64,000 bases of DNA from Collinsella aerofaciens (GTDB lineage Bacteria; Actinomycetota; Coriobacteriia; Coriobacteriales; Coriobacteriaceae), in NCBI RefSeq assembly GCF_028207065.1, contig NZ_JAQLFP010000001.1:164077-228076 (forward strand), read 5' to 3'. Each line of letters opens with the position of its first letter. The first letter of the stretch is position 1. Below the pieces are notes generated by a model, which searched no databases, was not told where the DNA came from, and was given only the letters and a program-made list of their open reading frames with translations. The translations under genes and the position numbers were made by a program. Positions 17,851 to 26,471 of the stretch are shown here, one piece after another.

Positions 17851-18288
17851 TGTCCCAAATGCGGCAAGGCACATACCCGCGTCGTTGATTCCCGTATGCA
17901 GGAGTCAAATAACACCATTAAGCGCCGTCGCGAATGTTGCTCGTGTAACTACCGCTTTACAACGTTCGAGCGATGCGAAGACCCAATCGAGGTCATTAAG
18001 TCAGACGGAACCAAGCAGCGGTTTGATCGCAATAAGCTGCTCGTCGGCTTGATGCGCGCCACCATCAAGCGCGATATCGACACTAAGAAGCTCAATGAGA
18101 TTATCGACGACATCGAGGTTGAGCTGCGCTCTCGCACGCTGACGGCCGTCACGTCCCATGAGTTGGGTGACATGGTGCTCAAGCGCTTGGCCAAGATCGA
18201 CAAGGTGGCCTACATTCGCTTTGCCTCGGTCTACCGCGATTTCAAAGACGTCGATGAGTTTCTGCAAGAGCTCGACAAGCTAAGGTGA
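17845..18288 (+). CDS. nrdR: Transcriptional repressor NrdR
   Basis: Zinc-ribbon and ATP-cone repressor of ribonucleotide reductase genes. The zinc ribbon has CPKCGKAHT and CSCNYRF; the ATP-cone domain starts at [13 protein letters not shown]. 147 residues, normal. It is followed 4 bases after its stop by dut, so two dNTP-pool functions are joined. Its start codon is inside a strong inverted repeat. Confidence 0.97.
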   Translation: MRCPKCGKAHTRVVDSRMQESNNTIKRRRECCSCNYRFTTFERCEDPIEVIKSDGTKQRFDRNKLLVGLMRATIKRDIDTKKLNEIIDDIEVELRSRTLTAVTSHELGDMVLKRLAKIDKVAYIRFASVYRDFKDVDEFLQELDKLR

Positions 18289-18292
18289 TTCC

Positions 18293-18736
18293 ATGTCCAA
18301 CATTACCGTCAACATAAAGCGTCTCGACCCCACCGTTGAGCTTCCCAAATACGCCCATCCCACCGATGCTGGCTTGGATTTGCGCTCCAACGAGGACTGC
18401 GTCCTGAAGCCCTTCGAACGCCGTCTGGTCTCTACGGGGCTGGCCATCGCCCTGCCCGATGGCTACGCCGGCTTCGTCCAGCCCCGCAGCGGCTTGGCCA
18501 TCAAGCAGGGCCTGTCTATAGTCAATACGCCGGGCCTCATCGACGCCCACTACCGAGGAGAACTCAAGGTTATCCTCATCAACCTGGATCCCTCCAATAA
18601 CATTCAAATCAATAAAGGCGACCGCATAGCCCAACTCGTCATCCAAGAAGTCCCCACGGTCAATCTCATAGAAGTAGAAGAACTAGACGAAACCGACCGA
18701 GGCAAAGGAGGCTTCGGCTCCAGCGGCATCGCCTAG
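18293..18736 (+). CDS. dut: Deoxyuridine 5'-triphosphate nucleotidohydrolase
   Basis: Trimeric dUTPase that removes dUTP and supplies dUMP. All five motifs are visible: [16 protein letters not shown], the [13 protein letters not shown] loop with its catalytic region, RIAQLVIQ and [10 protein letters not shown]. 147 residues. Last gene of the nrdR-dut pair; a large palindrome begins 16 bases after the stop and may act as the terminator. Confidence 0.96.
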   Translation: MSNITVNIKRLDPTVELPKYAHPTDAGLDLRSNEDCVLKPFERRLVSTGLAIALPDGYAGFVQPRSGLAIKQGLSIVNTPGLIDAHYRGELKVILINLDPSNNIQINKGDRIAQLVIQEVPTVNLIEVEELDETDRGKGGFGSSGIA

Positions 18737-18751
18737 GGCGCCCGTATCCCT

Positions 18752-18854
18752 CCCGCCCGGGGCTTACCTATATCATTCCATGCTCAAACATTCTCGCGTC
18801 GCTTCGCTCGCTGCGAAACTGCGCGTGGAACGATATAGGTAAGCCCCGGGCGGG
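18752..18854. repeat. Palindromic element A (29-bp arms, 45-base loop)
   Basis: Left arm 18752-18780 and right arm 18826-18854 pair over 29 positions with a single mismatch. The loop (18781-18825) is the reverse complement of the loop of element B (19047-19082) apart from a 9-base length difference. The arms differ from element B outside the loop-proximal TATATC/GATATA. It lies just after dut. Confidence 0.85.
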
Positions 18855-18887
18855 CGGCTACTCGCTTGAAACAATATTTACTTTTCT

Positions 18888-18936
18888 AGTAAGTCGATGC
18901 GATGAAGGGACGCCTCCTTTGTCGCATCGACTTACT
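18888..18936. repeat. Perfect 15-bp inverted repeat between elements A and B
   Basis: AGTAAGTCGATGCGA (18888-18902) and TCGCATCGACTTACT (18922-18936) with a 19-base loop rich in purines then pyrimidines. There is no clear U tract on either side. It may be a terminator or a separate structured element. Confidence 0.6.
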
Positions 18937-19013
18937 GTATTTATATTTTCTGGTTCCCCTTTGCAGATTCTACTGGTGGGGAATCTGGTATAGCCGCTGG
19001 TACGTTAACGCAG

Positions 19014-19115
19014 CTTACCTGCGGGAGGCCCCTATATATCGTCCCGCGCGCAGTTTCGCAGCGAAGCGAGAATGTTTGAGCACGGGATGATATATAGGGG
19101 CCTCCCGCAGGCAAG
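19014..19115. repeat. Palindromic element B (33-bp arms, 36-base loop)
   Basis: Arms 19014-19046 and 19083-19115 pair with two mismatches in 33. The 36-base loop matches the element A loop in opposite orientation. Near the loop, element A has TTCCA/TGGAA where element B (read on the other strand) has TCCCG/CGGGA, so both sides of the stem changed together. The right arm ends 15 bases before the 3' end of the - strand glycosyltransferase gene. Confidence 0.85.
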
Positions 19116-19129
19116 CGGAAATTAAGACG

Positions 19130-20431
19130 CTAGCGGATGTGCGCGGGTTTTCCGCCCCAGTAGAAGCGGCAGAAGGCTCGTTTGCGCTTTTGGGGTTTGC
19201 CTACGAGCTCCATGGTTGCGATGGCTATGTCTTCGGCTGCGTGGGGGCGGCGTAGTACTTCGCCGTTGATGAGCAGTGCCTTGAGCGACTCAGGATGATC
19301 GTGGAGATGTCGCAACGTCACGATGAGCTCTCGTGCGGTGGTGACATGCATGCTGGCGCCCATGCCGGTGAGCATGGTGGTGTTGGCCTTTTCCTGGCCA
19401 TAGGACTTGCCCAACAGGATCATCGGCAGGTGTGCACACAGGCACTCGGTGACGGTGAGTCCGCCCGATTTGAGAATTGCCAGGTCGCACCCGTGCATGA
19501 GGGCCGCCATGTCGTCGACATAGTCCAACACCGTGACGTTCTCGAGCTTCATGGCATCGAAGAGCGTCTTCAGCCGGGTGGCATACTCCACGTCTTTGCC
19601 CGGCAAAAAGACAAAGTGCATGTCCTCGAAACTGCGCAGGAAGGGGAGGGTCTGGTCCATCGCCGCGCGAAAGCGGACGTACGGTTGAGGTAAACTGGCG
19701 CCGGCCATAACCAGCACGACGGTCTTGTCGGTGGGGAGGTTGAACTTGGCTAGCTCTTCCTCGCGATCGTAATCCGTGTCGAATCCGGCGCGAATAGGAA
19801 TGCCGGTAATGCGAATCTTTGCCTCGGGCACCTTGCGCGGACGCAGCGTTTCGGACATAAATTCGTTGGCAACACAGAATAGATCGGTGTCCTTGTGGGG
19901 CCACCAGCCCTCGACTTCGTAGTCGGTCGGTACGCAGATGACTGGATAATCGATACCCGTAATTATGCGGGCACCCACGGCAACATTGGCTGCTGTGATG
20001 TGCGTTGCGACCACGGCTATGGGCCTGCGGCTACGAATATATTCGTTGAAGGCGGGGAACATGATTCGCGACCATGCCGTGCCGCCACCCCAGAGAAGAT
20101 GTCCCGTAAGTGTATATCTCCAGGTCAGGTCGTAAATGGGGCGCGTGGCTCCCGTAAAAGAAGCCGCGGTCTTATTACCGTCGAATTTAATACGTCCAAA
20201 ATCAAGGATATCGAGCACTTCAATCTCAACATCCTCGGGGATGCCATTGGTGCCGCGGATGAGGTCGAAGGCCTGCGCAATCGCATTTGCGGCGGCCTTA
20301 TGGCCTGAGCCGACCGAGGCGTGCACGATGGTCACGAGAGATTTTTGCTGAGCCAAGAGCGCTGTTTGCTCCGATTGGGGAGTGCTGTGCGTGAGCAGGG
20401 GAGCGTCGTCGCTCGTCTGCGTTTGATCCAT
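19130..20431 (-). CDS. MGDG-synthase/UgtP-like glycosyltransferase (GT28)
   Basis: Processive-type diacylglycerol glycosyltransferase resembling MGDG synthase and UgtP, with MurG fold. The N-terminal VHASVGSGHKAAANAIAQAF motif is diagnostic for the acceptor domain; the C-terminal half has ILKSGGLTVTECL for UDP-sugar binding. The start is ATG 20431 behind AGGGGAG; an upstream in-frame codon at 20470 is less likely. 433 residues. It would make glycolipids for the membrane or lipoteichoic-type anchors. It diverges from trxB across about 120 bases. Confidence 0.85.
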   Translation of the reverse strand: MDQTQTSDDAPLLTHSTPQSEQTALLAQQKSLVTIVHASVGSGHKAAANAIAQAFDLIRGTNGIPEDVEIEVLDILDFGRIKFDGNKTAASFTGATRPIYDLTWRYTLTGHLLWGGGTAWSRIMFPAFNEYIRSRRPIAVVATHITAANVAVGARIITGIDYPVICVPTDYEVEGWWPHKDTDLFCVANEFMSETLRPRKVPEAKIRITGIPIRAGFDTDYDREEELAKFNLPTDKTVVLVMAGASLPQPYVRFRAAMDQTLPFLRSFEDMHFVFLPGKDVEYATRLKTLFDAMKLENVTVLDYVDDMAALMHGCDLAILKSGGLTVTECLCAHLPMILLGKSYGQEKANTTMLTGMGASMHVTTARELIVTLRHLHDHPESLKALLINGEVLRRPHAAEDIAIATMELVGKPQKRKRAFCRFYWGGKPAHIR

Positions 20432-20549
20432 CGATAACTCCCCTTCGACGTTGTAACACGGATTTATCATTGTAGTGCATGAGTGTCATGTTCACGTAAA
20501 TTTGGGTATGAGCGCAAAGAACGTCAATGTTTCGACGAGAGGATGTTCC

Positions 20550-21488
20550 ATGACTACCGATCAGCCGATCGATGTTGCGATTATCGGCGGCGGCCCCGCG
20601 GGCTATGCTGCCGCCATTTACGCTGCGCGTGCCAACCTGACGACGACCGTGATTGAGCAGGGCATGTCGGGAGGGCAGATCGCCACAACCAATGAGATCG
20701 AGAACTATCCGGGCATTCCGCTCTTGAGTGGCGCTGAGCTTGGCGAGCGATTCCAACAGCATGCAGAAGGCCTGGGAGCTCAGATTGAATGGAGTATGGT
20801 GACAGGCGTCGATTACGATGCCGATGTGGCTCAATTTACCATCCATCATGATATGGGTGACACGGCGGCCAAGAGCGTCATTGCGTGCATGGGTGCCACG
20901 CCGCGTCCGGCAGGTTTCGCAGGCGAGGATACGTATCGCGGTCGTGGCGTTTCATATTGCGCAACATGTGACGGCATGTTTTTCCGCGGCAAGCAGGTTT
21001 TTGTAATCGGTGGTGGCAATTCGGCATGCGAAGAGGCTCTGTTCCTGTCCGACATTGCCAACAGTGTGACCATCGTGCTGCGCCGCGACCAGTTCCGTGC
21101 GCCCGATGGTGTTGTTCAGAAAGTACTCGCAAAGGACAATATTACAGTTAGGTACCAAACTAGTATTGTGGAGCTATCGGGCGAAGCCATGCCAACGACG
21201 ATTACCTTTAAGGACAATGCATCCGGCGAGACTCATACCGAGTCATTTGAGCCCGGCTCGTTTGGCATCTTTGTTTTTACCGGAACGCAGCCCCATACCG
21301 AGCTTGTTGAGCATCTAGTCGATCTGGCGCCTGATGGCGGCATTCTGACTGATGAATCCATGGCGACCCGCACGCCAGGTCTATTTGCCGCTGGCGATAT
21401 CCGTTCCAAACGTTTACGCCAGGTTGTGACCGCTGTTTCGGACGGAGCCATAGCGGCAACGAGCGCATACGCGTTTCTCCGTGGATAA
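20550..21488 (+). CDS. trxB: Thioredoxin reductase
   Basis: FAD-dependent enzyme that reduces thioredoxin with NADPH. FAD site IGGGPAGYAAAIYAARA, redox-active CATC in SYCATCDGMFF, NAD(P) site IGGGNSACEEA and C-terminal FAAGDIRSK. ATG 20550 follows CGAGAGG; the longer reading from 20475 has no ribosome-binding site. 312 residues, normal. A strong terminator follows at 21532. Confidence 0.95.
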   Translation: MTTDQPIDVAIIGGGPAGYAAAIYAARANLTTTVIEQGMSGGQIATTNEIENYPGIPLLSGAELGERFQQHAEGLGAQIEWSMVTGVDYDADVAQFTIHHDMGDTAAKSVIACMGATPRPAGFAGEDTYRGRGVSYCATCDGMFFRGKQVFVIGGGNSACEEALFLSDIANSVTIVLRRDQFRAPDGVVQKVLAKDNITVRYQTSIVELSGEAMPTTITFKDNASGETHTESFEPGSFGIFVFTGTQPHTELVEHLVDLAPDGGILTDESMATRTPGLFAAGDIRSKRLRQVVTAVSDGAIAATSAYAFLRG

Positions 21489-21531
21489 GTACGATAATAT
21501 ATCTTATGTAAGGTTGTTATCAATTTACTAA

Positions 21532-21571
21532 TTGGCGGGACGAAGCATCAGTGCACTGTCCCGCCAATTTT
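21532..21571 (+). terminator. Intrinsic terminator after trxB
   Basis: TTGGCGGGAC and GTCCCGCCAA form a 10-bp perfect stem around a 16-base loop, followed by TTTTC. Confidence 0.85.
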
Positions 21572-21587
21572 CTTGCCGGCTATGTGG

Positions 21588-21614
21588 TATGCAAAACTAG
21601 ATAACCTAGAATAC
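21588..21614 (+). promoter_or_regulatory. Candidate operator upstream of the DUF1836 gene
   Basis: The stretch TATGCAAAACTAGATAACC repeats almost exactly (one change in the first 16 bases) the arm and spacer of the inverted repeat upstream of degV (23249-23283). It contains AGATAACCT-flanking CTAG words. Together they suggest one regulator, possibly the DUF1836 protein itself, binding in front of both genes. Confidence 0.45.
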
Positions 21615-21641
21615 AATATAGAAAATGAACGGAGGACCTTT

Positions 21642-22253
21642 ATGAACCACGTTAAACACGTTATTCCGATGTCCGATTCGTCGGTCAGCATTAAGCCCGA
21701 GGATATTCAGCCCACGGTGCTGCCCGATGCATTCATTCAGTCCGATATCGTGCGTAAACTCAATACGTTGAGTCTGCCGCGCTATAACCAGTTGCCCAAT
21801 GTGACGCTCTACCGCGACCAGGTCATTGAGTATGTTGCGCTGTGGATGGAGCCGCTGTCCATTTGCGTTGAGCAACCTGTCATTACGCCATCGATGATCA
21901 ATAACTACGTGAAGGTCGGCCTGGTGCCTGCTCCGGTCAAAAAGCAATATGGCCGTGAGCAGATTGCCCGCCTGATCGCTATCTGCCTCTTTAAGCAGGT
22001 GCTACCTATTGCTGCGGTGCAGGCACTCTTTAACATTCAGCGTTTGAGCTACGATGCCCCGACGGCCTTCGATTATGTGGTCGATCAGCTCGAGGCATCG
22101 ATTCGTTCGGCGTTTTCCGTCGAGCAGACGCCGGTTCCCGATACGGCGCATCAGGTAACGCGTGAGTCGCTGCTTGTGCGCAGTGCGGTTTCGTCCTTCG
22201 TTTCGAAGGCGTACCTAATGAGCTATCTCAAGTTCAACGGGTTTAATAGCTAG
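21642..22253 (+). CDS. DUF1836 (MerR-like HTH) putative regulator
   Basis: 203-residue protein with the DUF1836 pattern: LPRYNQLPNVTLYRDQVIEYV, then ITPSMINNYVKVGLVPAPVKKQYGREQIARLI, which reads as a winged-helix MerR-like DNA-binding region. The second half is helical and may be a ligand or dimer domain. ATG 21642 follows CGGAGGACC. It is convergent with degV, and a shared motif in front of both suggests it regulates degV and itself. Its ligand is unknown. Confidence 0.7.
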   Translation: MNHVKHVIPMSDSSVSIKPEDIQPTVLPDAFIQSDIVRKLNTLSLPRYNQLPNVTLYRDQVIEYVALWMEPLSICVEQPVITPSMINNYVKVGLVPAPVKKQYGREQIARLIAICLFKQVLPIAAVQALFNIQRLSYDAPTAFDYVVDQLEASIRSAFSVEQTPVPDTAHQVTRESLLVRSAVSSFVSKAYLMSYLKFNGFNS

Positions 22254-22266
22254 CCGACGTATAAAA

Positions 22267-22312
22267 CGGGCGGGACAAAGAGCCATCTGTCACTTTGTCC
22301 CGCCCGTATTTT
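22267..22312. terminator. Bidirectional terminator between DUF1836 gene and degV
   Basis: CGGGCGGGACAAAG (22267-22280) and CTTTGTCCCGCCCG (22293-22306) form a perfect 14-bp stem. It is followed by TATTTTT on the + strand and by TTTTAT on the - strand, so it can end transcripts from both convergent genes. Confidence 0.88.
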
Positions 22313-22326
22313 TGCTTGGTTGGACT

Positions 22327-23193
22327 TTATTGGCCCGAAGCCACGTCCATGCCGTAGCCGATGATGAGGCCGTGCATCTCGGCGTAATAGGAATCCAGGC
22401 CGTTGCAGGGCATGATGATAGTCTTGGAGCCTGGCCAGCGCTCCACAATGCGGCTGGCAAGTGCCTGGGCGCCTGCCTCATTCTCGACATGGTCGATGAC
22501 GACCTCGCCGCCCGTAAAACCCTCGGCTTCCATGGTGTCGATGATCTTGTTGAACATCTTCTTTTCGCCACGCGTGTGTCCGACGAGTTCGATTTTACCG
22601 GCCTCACTCGCCGTGCCCAAAATGCGAATATTGAGCTTGTTGGCAATGACGCCGGCTGCCTTAGGGATACGTCCGGCTTTGGCCAGGTTTTCGTAATTGC
22701 ACAAGCTGAAGAGGATTTTGCTGTTCTGCTCAAGGCTATTGAAGTATGCGCAAGCGTCCTCGAATGAGACATCCGGATTGCTTGCAAGATAGCGGTCGAA
22801 CAGCAAGAAAATGAGGTCCATTTTGCCGCCAGCTGCGCGCGAATTGACTAGATGAATCTGCCGGTCGGGCTCCTCGGCAAGAACCATATCGCGAGCCGTG
22901 GCTGCTGCGTTGTAGCTGCCCGACACGCCCTCAGAGATCGGCATGCAGATGGTTTTGTCGGCCAATTTGAAGAGCTCGGCCCACTCCCCTACGCTGGGAC
23001 AAGCGCTCGAAGAAGCGTTCGTCTCCGCCTGAACAGCGCAGTTGAGCTCATGAACGTCGAGTGAAAGGTCATCAACGAATTCACGCTCCCCCACTCGAAT
23101 TTTGAGGGGCGCAAATGCAAAGGTGGTATGGGGCGCGGTTGGTTGCCAATCGCGGAGGTTGCAGCTTGAATCGGAGATAAGTGCCCAGCTCAT
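22327..23193 (-). CDS. DegV family fatty-acid-binding protein
   Basis: DegV proteins bind fatty acids (FakB subunits present fatty acids to the kinase FakA). The N-terminal ALISDSSCNL and the SEGVSGSYNAAATA segment fit the family, and the second lobe has GTASEAGKIELVGHTRGEKK. 288 residues. No fatty-acid kinase FakA is present in this window. The upstream region (23208-23283) has a TATAAT -10 and two inverted repeats, pointing to regulation. Confidence 0.85.
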   Translation of the reverse strand: MSWALISDSSCNLRDWQPTAPHTTFAFAPLKIRVGEREFVDDLSLDVHELNCAVQAETNASSSACPSVGEWAELFKLADKTICMPISEGVSGSYNAAATARDMVLAEEPDRQIHLVNSRAAGGKMDLIFLLFDRYLASNPDVSFEDACAYFNSLEQNSKILFSLCNYENLAKAGRIPKAAGVIANKLNIRILGTASEAGKIELVGHTRGEKKMFNKIIDTMEAEGFTGGEVVIDHVENEAGAQALASRIVERWPGSKTIIMPCNGLDSYYAEMHGLIIGYGMDVASGQ

Positions 23194-23207
23194 AGAGGGT
23201 CCTTTCT

Positions 23208-23283
23208 AATTGTTCTCTAACAATTATAGCCATCTTGCAGACCGAGTGGGCCGCTATCTAGTATTCAAAACTAGATAGCGGCC
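23208..23283 (-). promoter_or_regulatory. degV promoter with two inverted repeats
   Basis: On the - strand a TATAAT -10 lies at 23228-23223, with no consensus -35. It is overlapped by the 7-4-7 repeat AATTGTT-CTCT-AACAATT (23208-23225). Upstream is a perfect 14-bp inverted repeat, 23249-23262 and 23270-23283 (GGCCGCTATCTAGT / ACTAGATAGCGGCC), with a 7-base spacer. Its inner part resembles the region in front of the DUF1836 gene. Confidence 0.55.
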
Positions 23284-23295
23284 TGCACGAAAGGC

Positions 23296-23332
23296 AAAAG
23301 AATGGACCCCATGGCTCAAAGCCACGAGGTCC
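23296..23332 (-). terminator. Intrinsic terminator after the NlpC/P60 gene
   Basis: On the - strand, a 13-bp stem (two G-T pairs) with a TTG loop is followed by ATTCTTTT. It separates the hydrolase gene from the degV promoter. Confidence 0.75.
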
Positions 23333-23357
23333 ATATCCGTTTGCTTTATCTGAATAC

Positions 23358-24485
23358 TTAGTAGCGAACGAAGATATAGTTGTTGTTCATGCCGGCGGCA
23401 ACGGAGCTGATGATAACACCCGTGTTGTAGTCGGAAGCATGAATCATCTGACCACCACCGATGTAAATGCCGGTGTGGTACGAGTTGACCACAACGTCAC
23501 CGGGCTGCGGATCGGACACACGCGTCCAACCCATAAAGGTGCCCGTGGTGCCCAGGCGGCAATAGCGACCAGTGAGGCAATAGCTAACAAAACCAGAGCA
23601 GTCGAAGCTGTTCGGGCCAATTCCGCCCCAGGAATAGGCGCAACCAAGTTTGCTGTATGCACGCGAGACAACAGAACCGCCATCGACGGACTGGCTCGGA
23701 GCAGAAGGCGTCGGAGCCGGAGGAGGCGTGGAGGGCTGCGGCGTCGGAGCAGGTGCCGGCGTAGGAGCCGGAGTGTTGCCGCCCTGGTTGTTGTTATTGC
23801 TGGTCTGACCACCGTTGTTGGTGTTCTCGGTCGTACCAGCAGTCTCGTTGCTCACCGTGGCCTTCTCGGCAGTACTGGCGTTGATGCCGGCCTGCAGCGC
23901 GGCGTTGGCCTCGGCCTCGGCGGCAAGCTCGGCCTGCAGCTGTGAATCCAGGGAGTTTACGACGTTCTGGGCTTCAGCCTGCTGAGCGTTAAGCTCGTCG
24001 ACCTTTTTCTGCGTAGCGGCGACGTTCTTTTCCTGCTCGGCCTGCTTATCGGTGAGCTGCTGCTTAAGCTCCTTGACCTCTTGAATGGTCTGAGCCTGCT
24101 TATCGGAAACTTTGCCGTAGTAGAACAGACGGTTGAGCATATCGCTCAGGTCATCGACGCCGGTCAGAACCTGAAGCAGGCTCAGACCGCCGGTTTTGTA
24201 CTCGCCGGCGACATAGGTCGAGAGCTTGGCCTGACCGTCAGCGATCTCCTGCTGCTTTTGCGTGATCTCGCCAGCAGTCTGATCGAGCGCCTGCGTCTGC
24301 GTGGCGAGCTCATCGTAAATCTGTTGGGTTTGGGTACCGATCTGCTCGAGCTTCGTACGAGCAGCGGCAAGGTCGGATGCGGTATCGGCGTAGGCAGGAG
24401 CCGCGAGGCCCAAGCCCAAAACACAAGCGAGGGTTGCCGTAGCAGCGCAGCGTGCCATGTTTTTGTGCGTGTTTGCTGTGCGCAT
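23358..24485 (-). CDS. Secreted NlpC/P60 peptidoglycan hydrolase with coiled coil
   Basis: 375-residue cell-wall endopeptidase of the RipA/CwlO type. A signal peptide (ATATLACVLGLGLAAPAYA) is followed by a long coiled coil to about residue 200, an Asn/Gly/Thr segment, a Pro/Ala-Pro/Thr linker and a C-terminal NlpC/P60 domain. The catalytic Cys is in NSFDCSGFV and the His in YHTGIYIGGG. A GGAAAGGAAGC site precedes ATG 24485. It follows apt by 32 bases and has its own terminator. It probably cleaves peptidoglycan stems during daughter-cell separation. Confidence 0.92.
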   Translation of the reverse strand: MRTANTHKNMARCAATATLACVLGLGLAAPAYADTASDLAAARTKLEQIGTQTQQIYDELATQTQALDQTAGEITQKQQEIADGQAKLSTYVAGEYKTGGLSLLQVLTGVDDLSDMLNRLFYYGKVSDKQAQTIQEVKELKQQLTDKQAEQEKNVAATQKKVDELNAQQAEAQNVVNSLDSQLQAELAAEAEANAALQAGINASTAEKATVSNETAGTTENTNNGGQTSNNNNQGGNTPAPTPAPAPTPQPSTPPPAPTPSAPSQSVDGGSVVSRAYSKLGCAYSWGGIGPNSFDCSGFVSYCLTGRYCRLGTTGTFMGWTRVSDPQPGDVVVNSYHTGIYIGGGQMIHASDYNTGVIISSVAAGMNNNYIFVRY

Positions 24486-24517
24486 GTAGCTTCCTTTCCA
24501 GTAACTAAGGGTAACGG

Positions 24518-25048
24518 CTAGTCCACCGTCACCAGGCTAAAGAGCTCAACATCGTCGTCAGTCGGCGTGAGCTTCTCGCGCGGGTTGAGAAACGCAAGCT
24601 CAAGGATACAACCGTAACCGACAAGCTTTGCGCCCATATCTCGCACCAGTTTACCTGTTGCCTCGACGGTTCCGCCCGTCGCGACCAAGTCATCCAGAAT
24701 CAACACGGTATCTTTAGAGCTGATAGCGTCGGCATGGATCTCAATGGAATCCGTTCCGTATTCGAGCTCATAGCTTTGGCTCACGGTCTCGCGCGGCAGC
24801 TTGCCCGGTTTACGTGCGGGAACAAAGCCGGCGCCAAGGGCTACAGCCACCGGTACGCCAACCATAAAGCCTCGAGCCTCTGGGCCCACGACCTTGGTGA
24901 TTCCCATGCCGGCAAAGTGCTCGGCGAGGGCATCGGTCATGGCTTTGAGCGCCTCGGGATTGCCAAAGAGCGGCGTGATGTCTTTAAAGATGACTCCGGG
25001 CTCGGGATAGTCGGGGATGTCGACGATTTGAGATTCGAAGTCGTACAT
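24518..25048 (-). CDS. apt: Adenine phosphoribosyltransferase
   Basis: Converts adenine and PRPP to AMP in purine salvage. PRPP-binding motif VLILDDLVATGGT; the N-terminal IPDYPEPGVIFKDITPLF and GPEARGFMVGVPVA are diagnostic. ATG 25048 is chosen because GAAAGG lies 7 bases upstream; the earlier in-frame codon at 25063 is upstream of that site. 176 residues. It lies downstream of the FtsR-like gene. Confidence 0.96.
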   Translation of the reverse strand: MYDFESQIVDIPDYPEPGVIFKDITPLFGNPEALKAMTDALAEHFAGMGITKVVGPEARGFMVGVPVAVALGAGFVPARKPGKLPRETVSQSYELEYGTDSIEIHADAISSKDTVLILDDLVATGGTVEATGKLVRDMGAKLVGYGCILELAFLNPREKLTPTDDDVELFSLVTVD

Positions 25049-25088
25049 TACATGGCCTTTCAATGGGTTGCCGGATAAGCGGCAGCTG

Positions 25089-25967
25089 TTATTTGCCCGC
25101 GGTGGCGGTGCCGGATTGCGAAGGGGGGACGACCCTGAGCGGCTTTACGAGAGAATCCTCGTGCGAGGCAGGCGCGGCTGTCTCTTCGTTTTTGGCCTTG
25201 GTGGACTCGGAGCGAGCGATTTCCTCATCGAGTGCATCGATGTCGGCATCCTCGACCACGGCGTTGAGCGACTCAAAAACGCGGTTTTTGAGCAACGCGG
25301 TGTGCACGCCTTCCGTCAGGTCGTGAAGCTTCTTAAACGCACGCTCGAGCTTGGCGTCGCGCTCGTCATCGGAGGTATCCATGCCGAGCATGCTTACGAG
25401 CACTTGCTCAAACATCGAGGATTCACGGTTGGCGGAAGACACGTACTGACGCAGGTTGCGCGGCTCGATATGGAAGCGCGACAGCTCGGAGCAGTAGCGG
25501 ATGATCGGAAAATCGCGACCATCGACAAGCTCGCGGTTCTGCGGACTCTTGATGATGCGGATAAGGTCGTTCTCGGCGAGCGAGCGGATAAACGAAATCT
25601 CGACGCCCAGCATATCGGGAATGGTCTCGATGGGATGCAGCTTTTGCTTAGTCTCCTTGGGCTCCGTCTTGAGCGGAACATCTGACAGCAAGCCCACCTC
25701 GTAGGCGAGCGTTGACAGGTCCGTGGCGTTTTCCAAGCGCTGCTTAATCACGTTGAGCGGCATATAGCGGGTCTTCTGCAGGTGCAGGATGACCTCCAGG
25801 CGGTCAACGTCCTCCTTGGAGTACTGACGGTATCCCTTAGGCGTACGATGAGGGGTAATGAGCCCCTCATCTTCTAGAAATCTAATTTTTGAGTTCGAAA
25901 GATCGGGGTATGCGCCTCGAAGTAGGTTGACGACTTGGCCGATACTCAGATAGTTGCGTTCGGCCAT
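25089..25967 (-). CDS. MerR-family regulator, FtsR-like
   Basis: N-terminal MerR-type winged helix: LSIGQVVNLLRGAYPDLSNSKIRFLEDEGLI, then GYRQYSKEDVDRL. In actinobacteria the gene directly after the FHA protein garA is FtsR (Rv1828 in M. tuberculosis), an activator of ftsZ. The same order is seen here: pgsA2, FHA, MerR. The C-terminal 90 residues are acidic and low in complexity. The regulatory target is inferred from synteny only. 292 residues. Confidence 0.75.
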   Translation of the reverse strand: MAERNYLSIGQVVNLLRGAYPDLSNSKIRFLEDEGLITPHRTPKGYRQYSKEDVDRLEVILHLQKTRYMPLNVIKQRLENATDLSTLAYEVGLLSDVPLKTEPKETKQKLHPIETIPDMLGVEISFIRSLAENDLIRIIKSPQNRELVDGRDFPIIRYCSELSRFHIEPRNLRQYVSSANRESSMFEQVLVSMLGMDTSDDERDAKLERAFKKLHDLTEGVHTALLKNRVFESLNAVVEDADIDALDEEIARSESTKAKNEETAAPASHEDSLVKPLRVVPPSQSGTATAGK

Positions 25968-25970
25968 GCC

Positions 25971-26405
25971 CTACTCACCGGTTTCGATGCGCTCCGGCGT
26001 GCTCTCGTGGTAGATGAGCGTAAACGTACCGATCTGAACGGAAGAGCCGTCGTGCAGCGGAGCGGCGTTGACAATGGCACCGTCGACCCAGGTGCCATTG
26101 AGCGAGCCCAAGTCTTCGATGCGAGCGCCGAGTCCCTCGCGAATAATGCGCGCGTGGCTGCGCGAAACGGTCATGTCATTGAGGAAGATGCCATTCGCGG
26201 GATCTCGGCCGATGGTGGTCACGTCGTCCTCGAGTTCAAAGGCGGCACCCGTCTGCGGACCCTTGACGATAGACAGAACGGGGGCGGTGATGCGCACGTT
26301 GGCCATGAGGTCGGGAACGGTGACGTCGCTTGAAGGCACGCGGAATACGCAGGTAGCGTCAGCAGTCTTATCATTCTGAGGCATATTGTTAACCATGTTG
26401 TCCAT
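25971..26405 (-). CDS. FHA-domain protein, GarA-like
   Basis: 144 residues with a C-terminal forkhead-associated phosphothreonine-binding domain: TIGRDPANGIFLND, VSRSHARI, EDLGSLNGTWVDG. Synteny with a pgsA2-type gene and an FtsR-like MerR gene matches mycobacterial garA, which controls 2-oxoglutarate metabolism after PknB/PknG phosphorylation. The N-terminal 45 residues do not show an obvious ETTS phosphorylation motif. ATG 26405 lies behind TTAGGGG. The FHA call is firm; the GarA function is inferred. Confidence 0.82.
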   Translation of the reverse strand: MDNMVNNMPQNDKTADATCVFRVPSSDVTVPDLMANVRITAPVLSIVKGPQTGAAFELEDDVTTIGRDPANGIFLNDMTVSRSHARIIREGLGARIEDLGSLNGTWVDGAIVNAAPLHDGSSVQIGTFTLIYHESTPERIETGE

Positions 26406-26471
26406 GACAACCCCTAACTTATCGCGGACGTGCCGCAAATAATGAACCGTACGTAATCATACCCCAACGAA

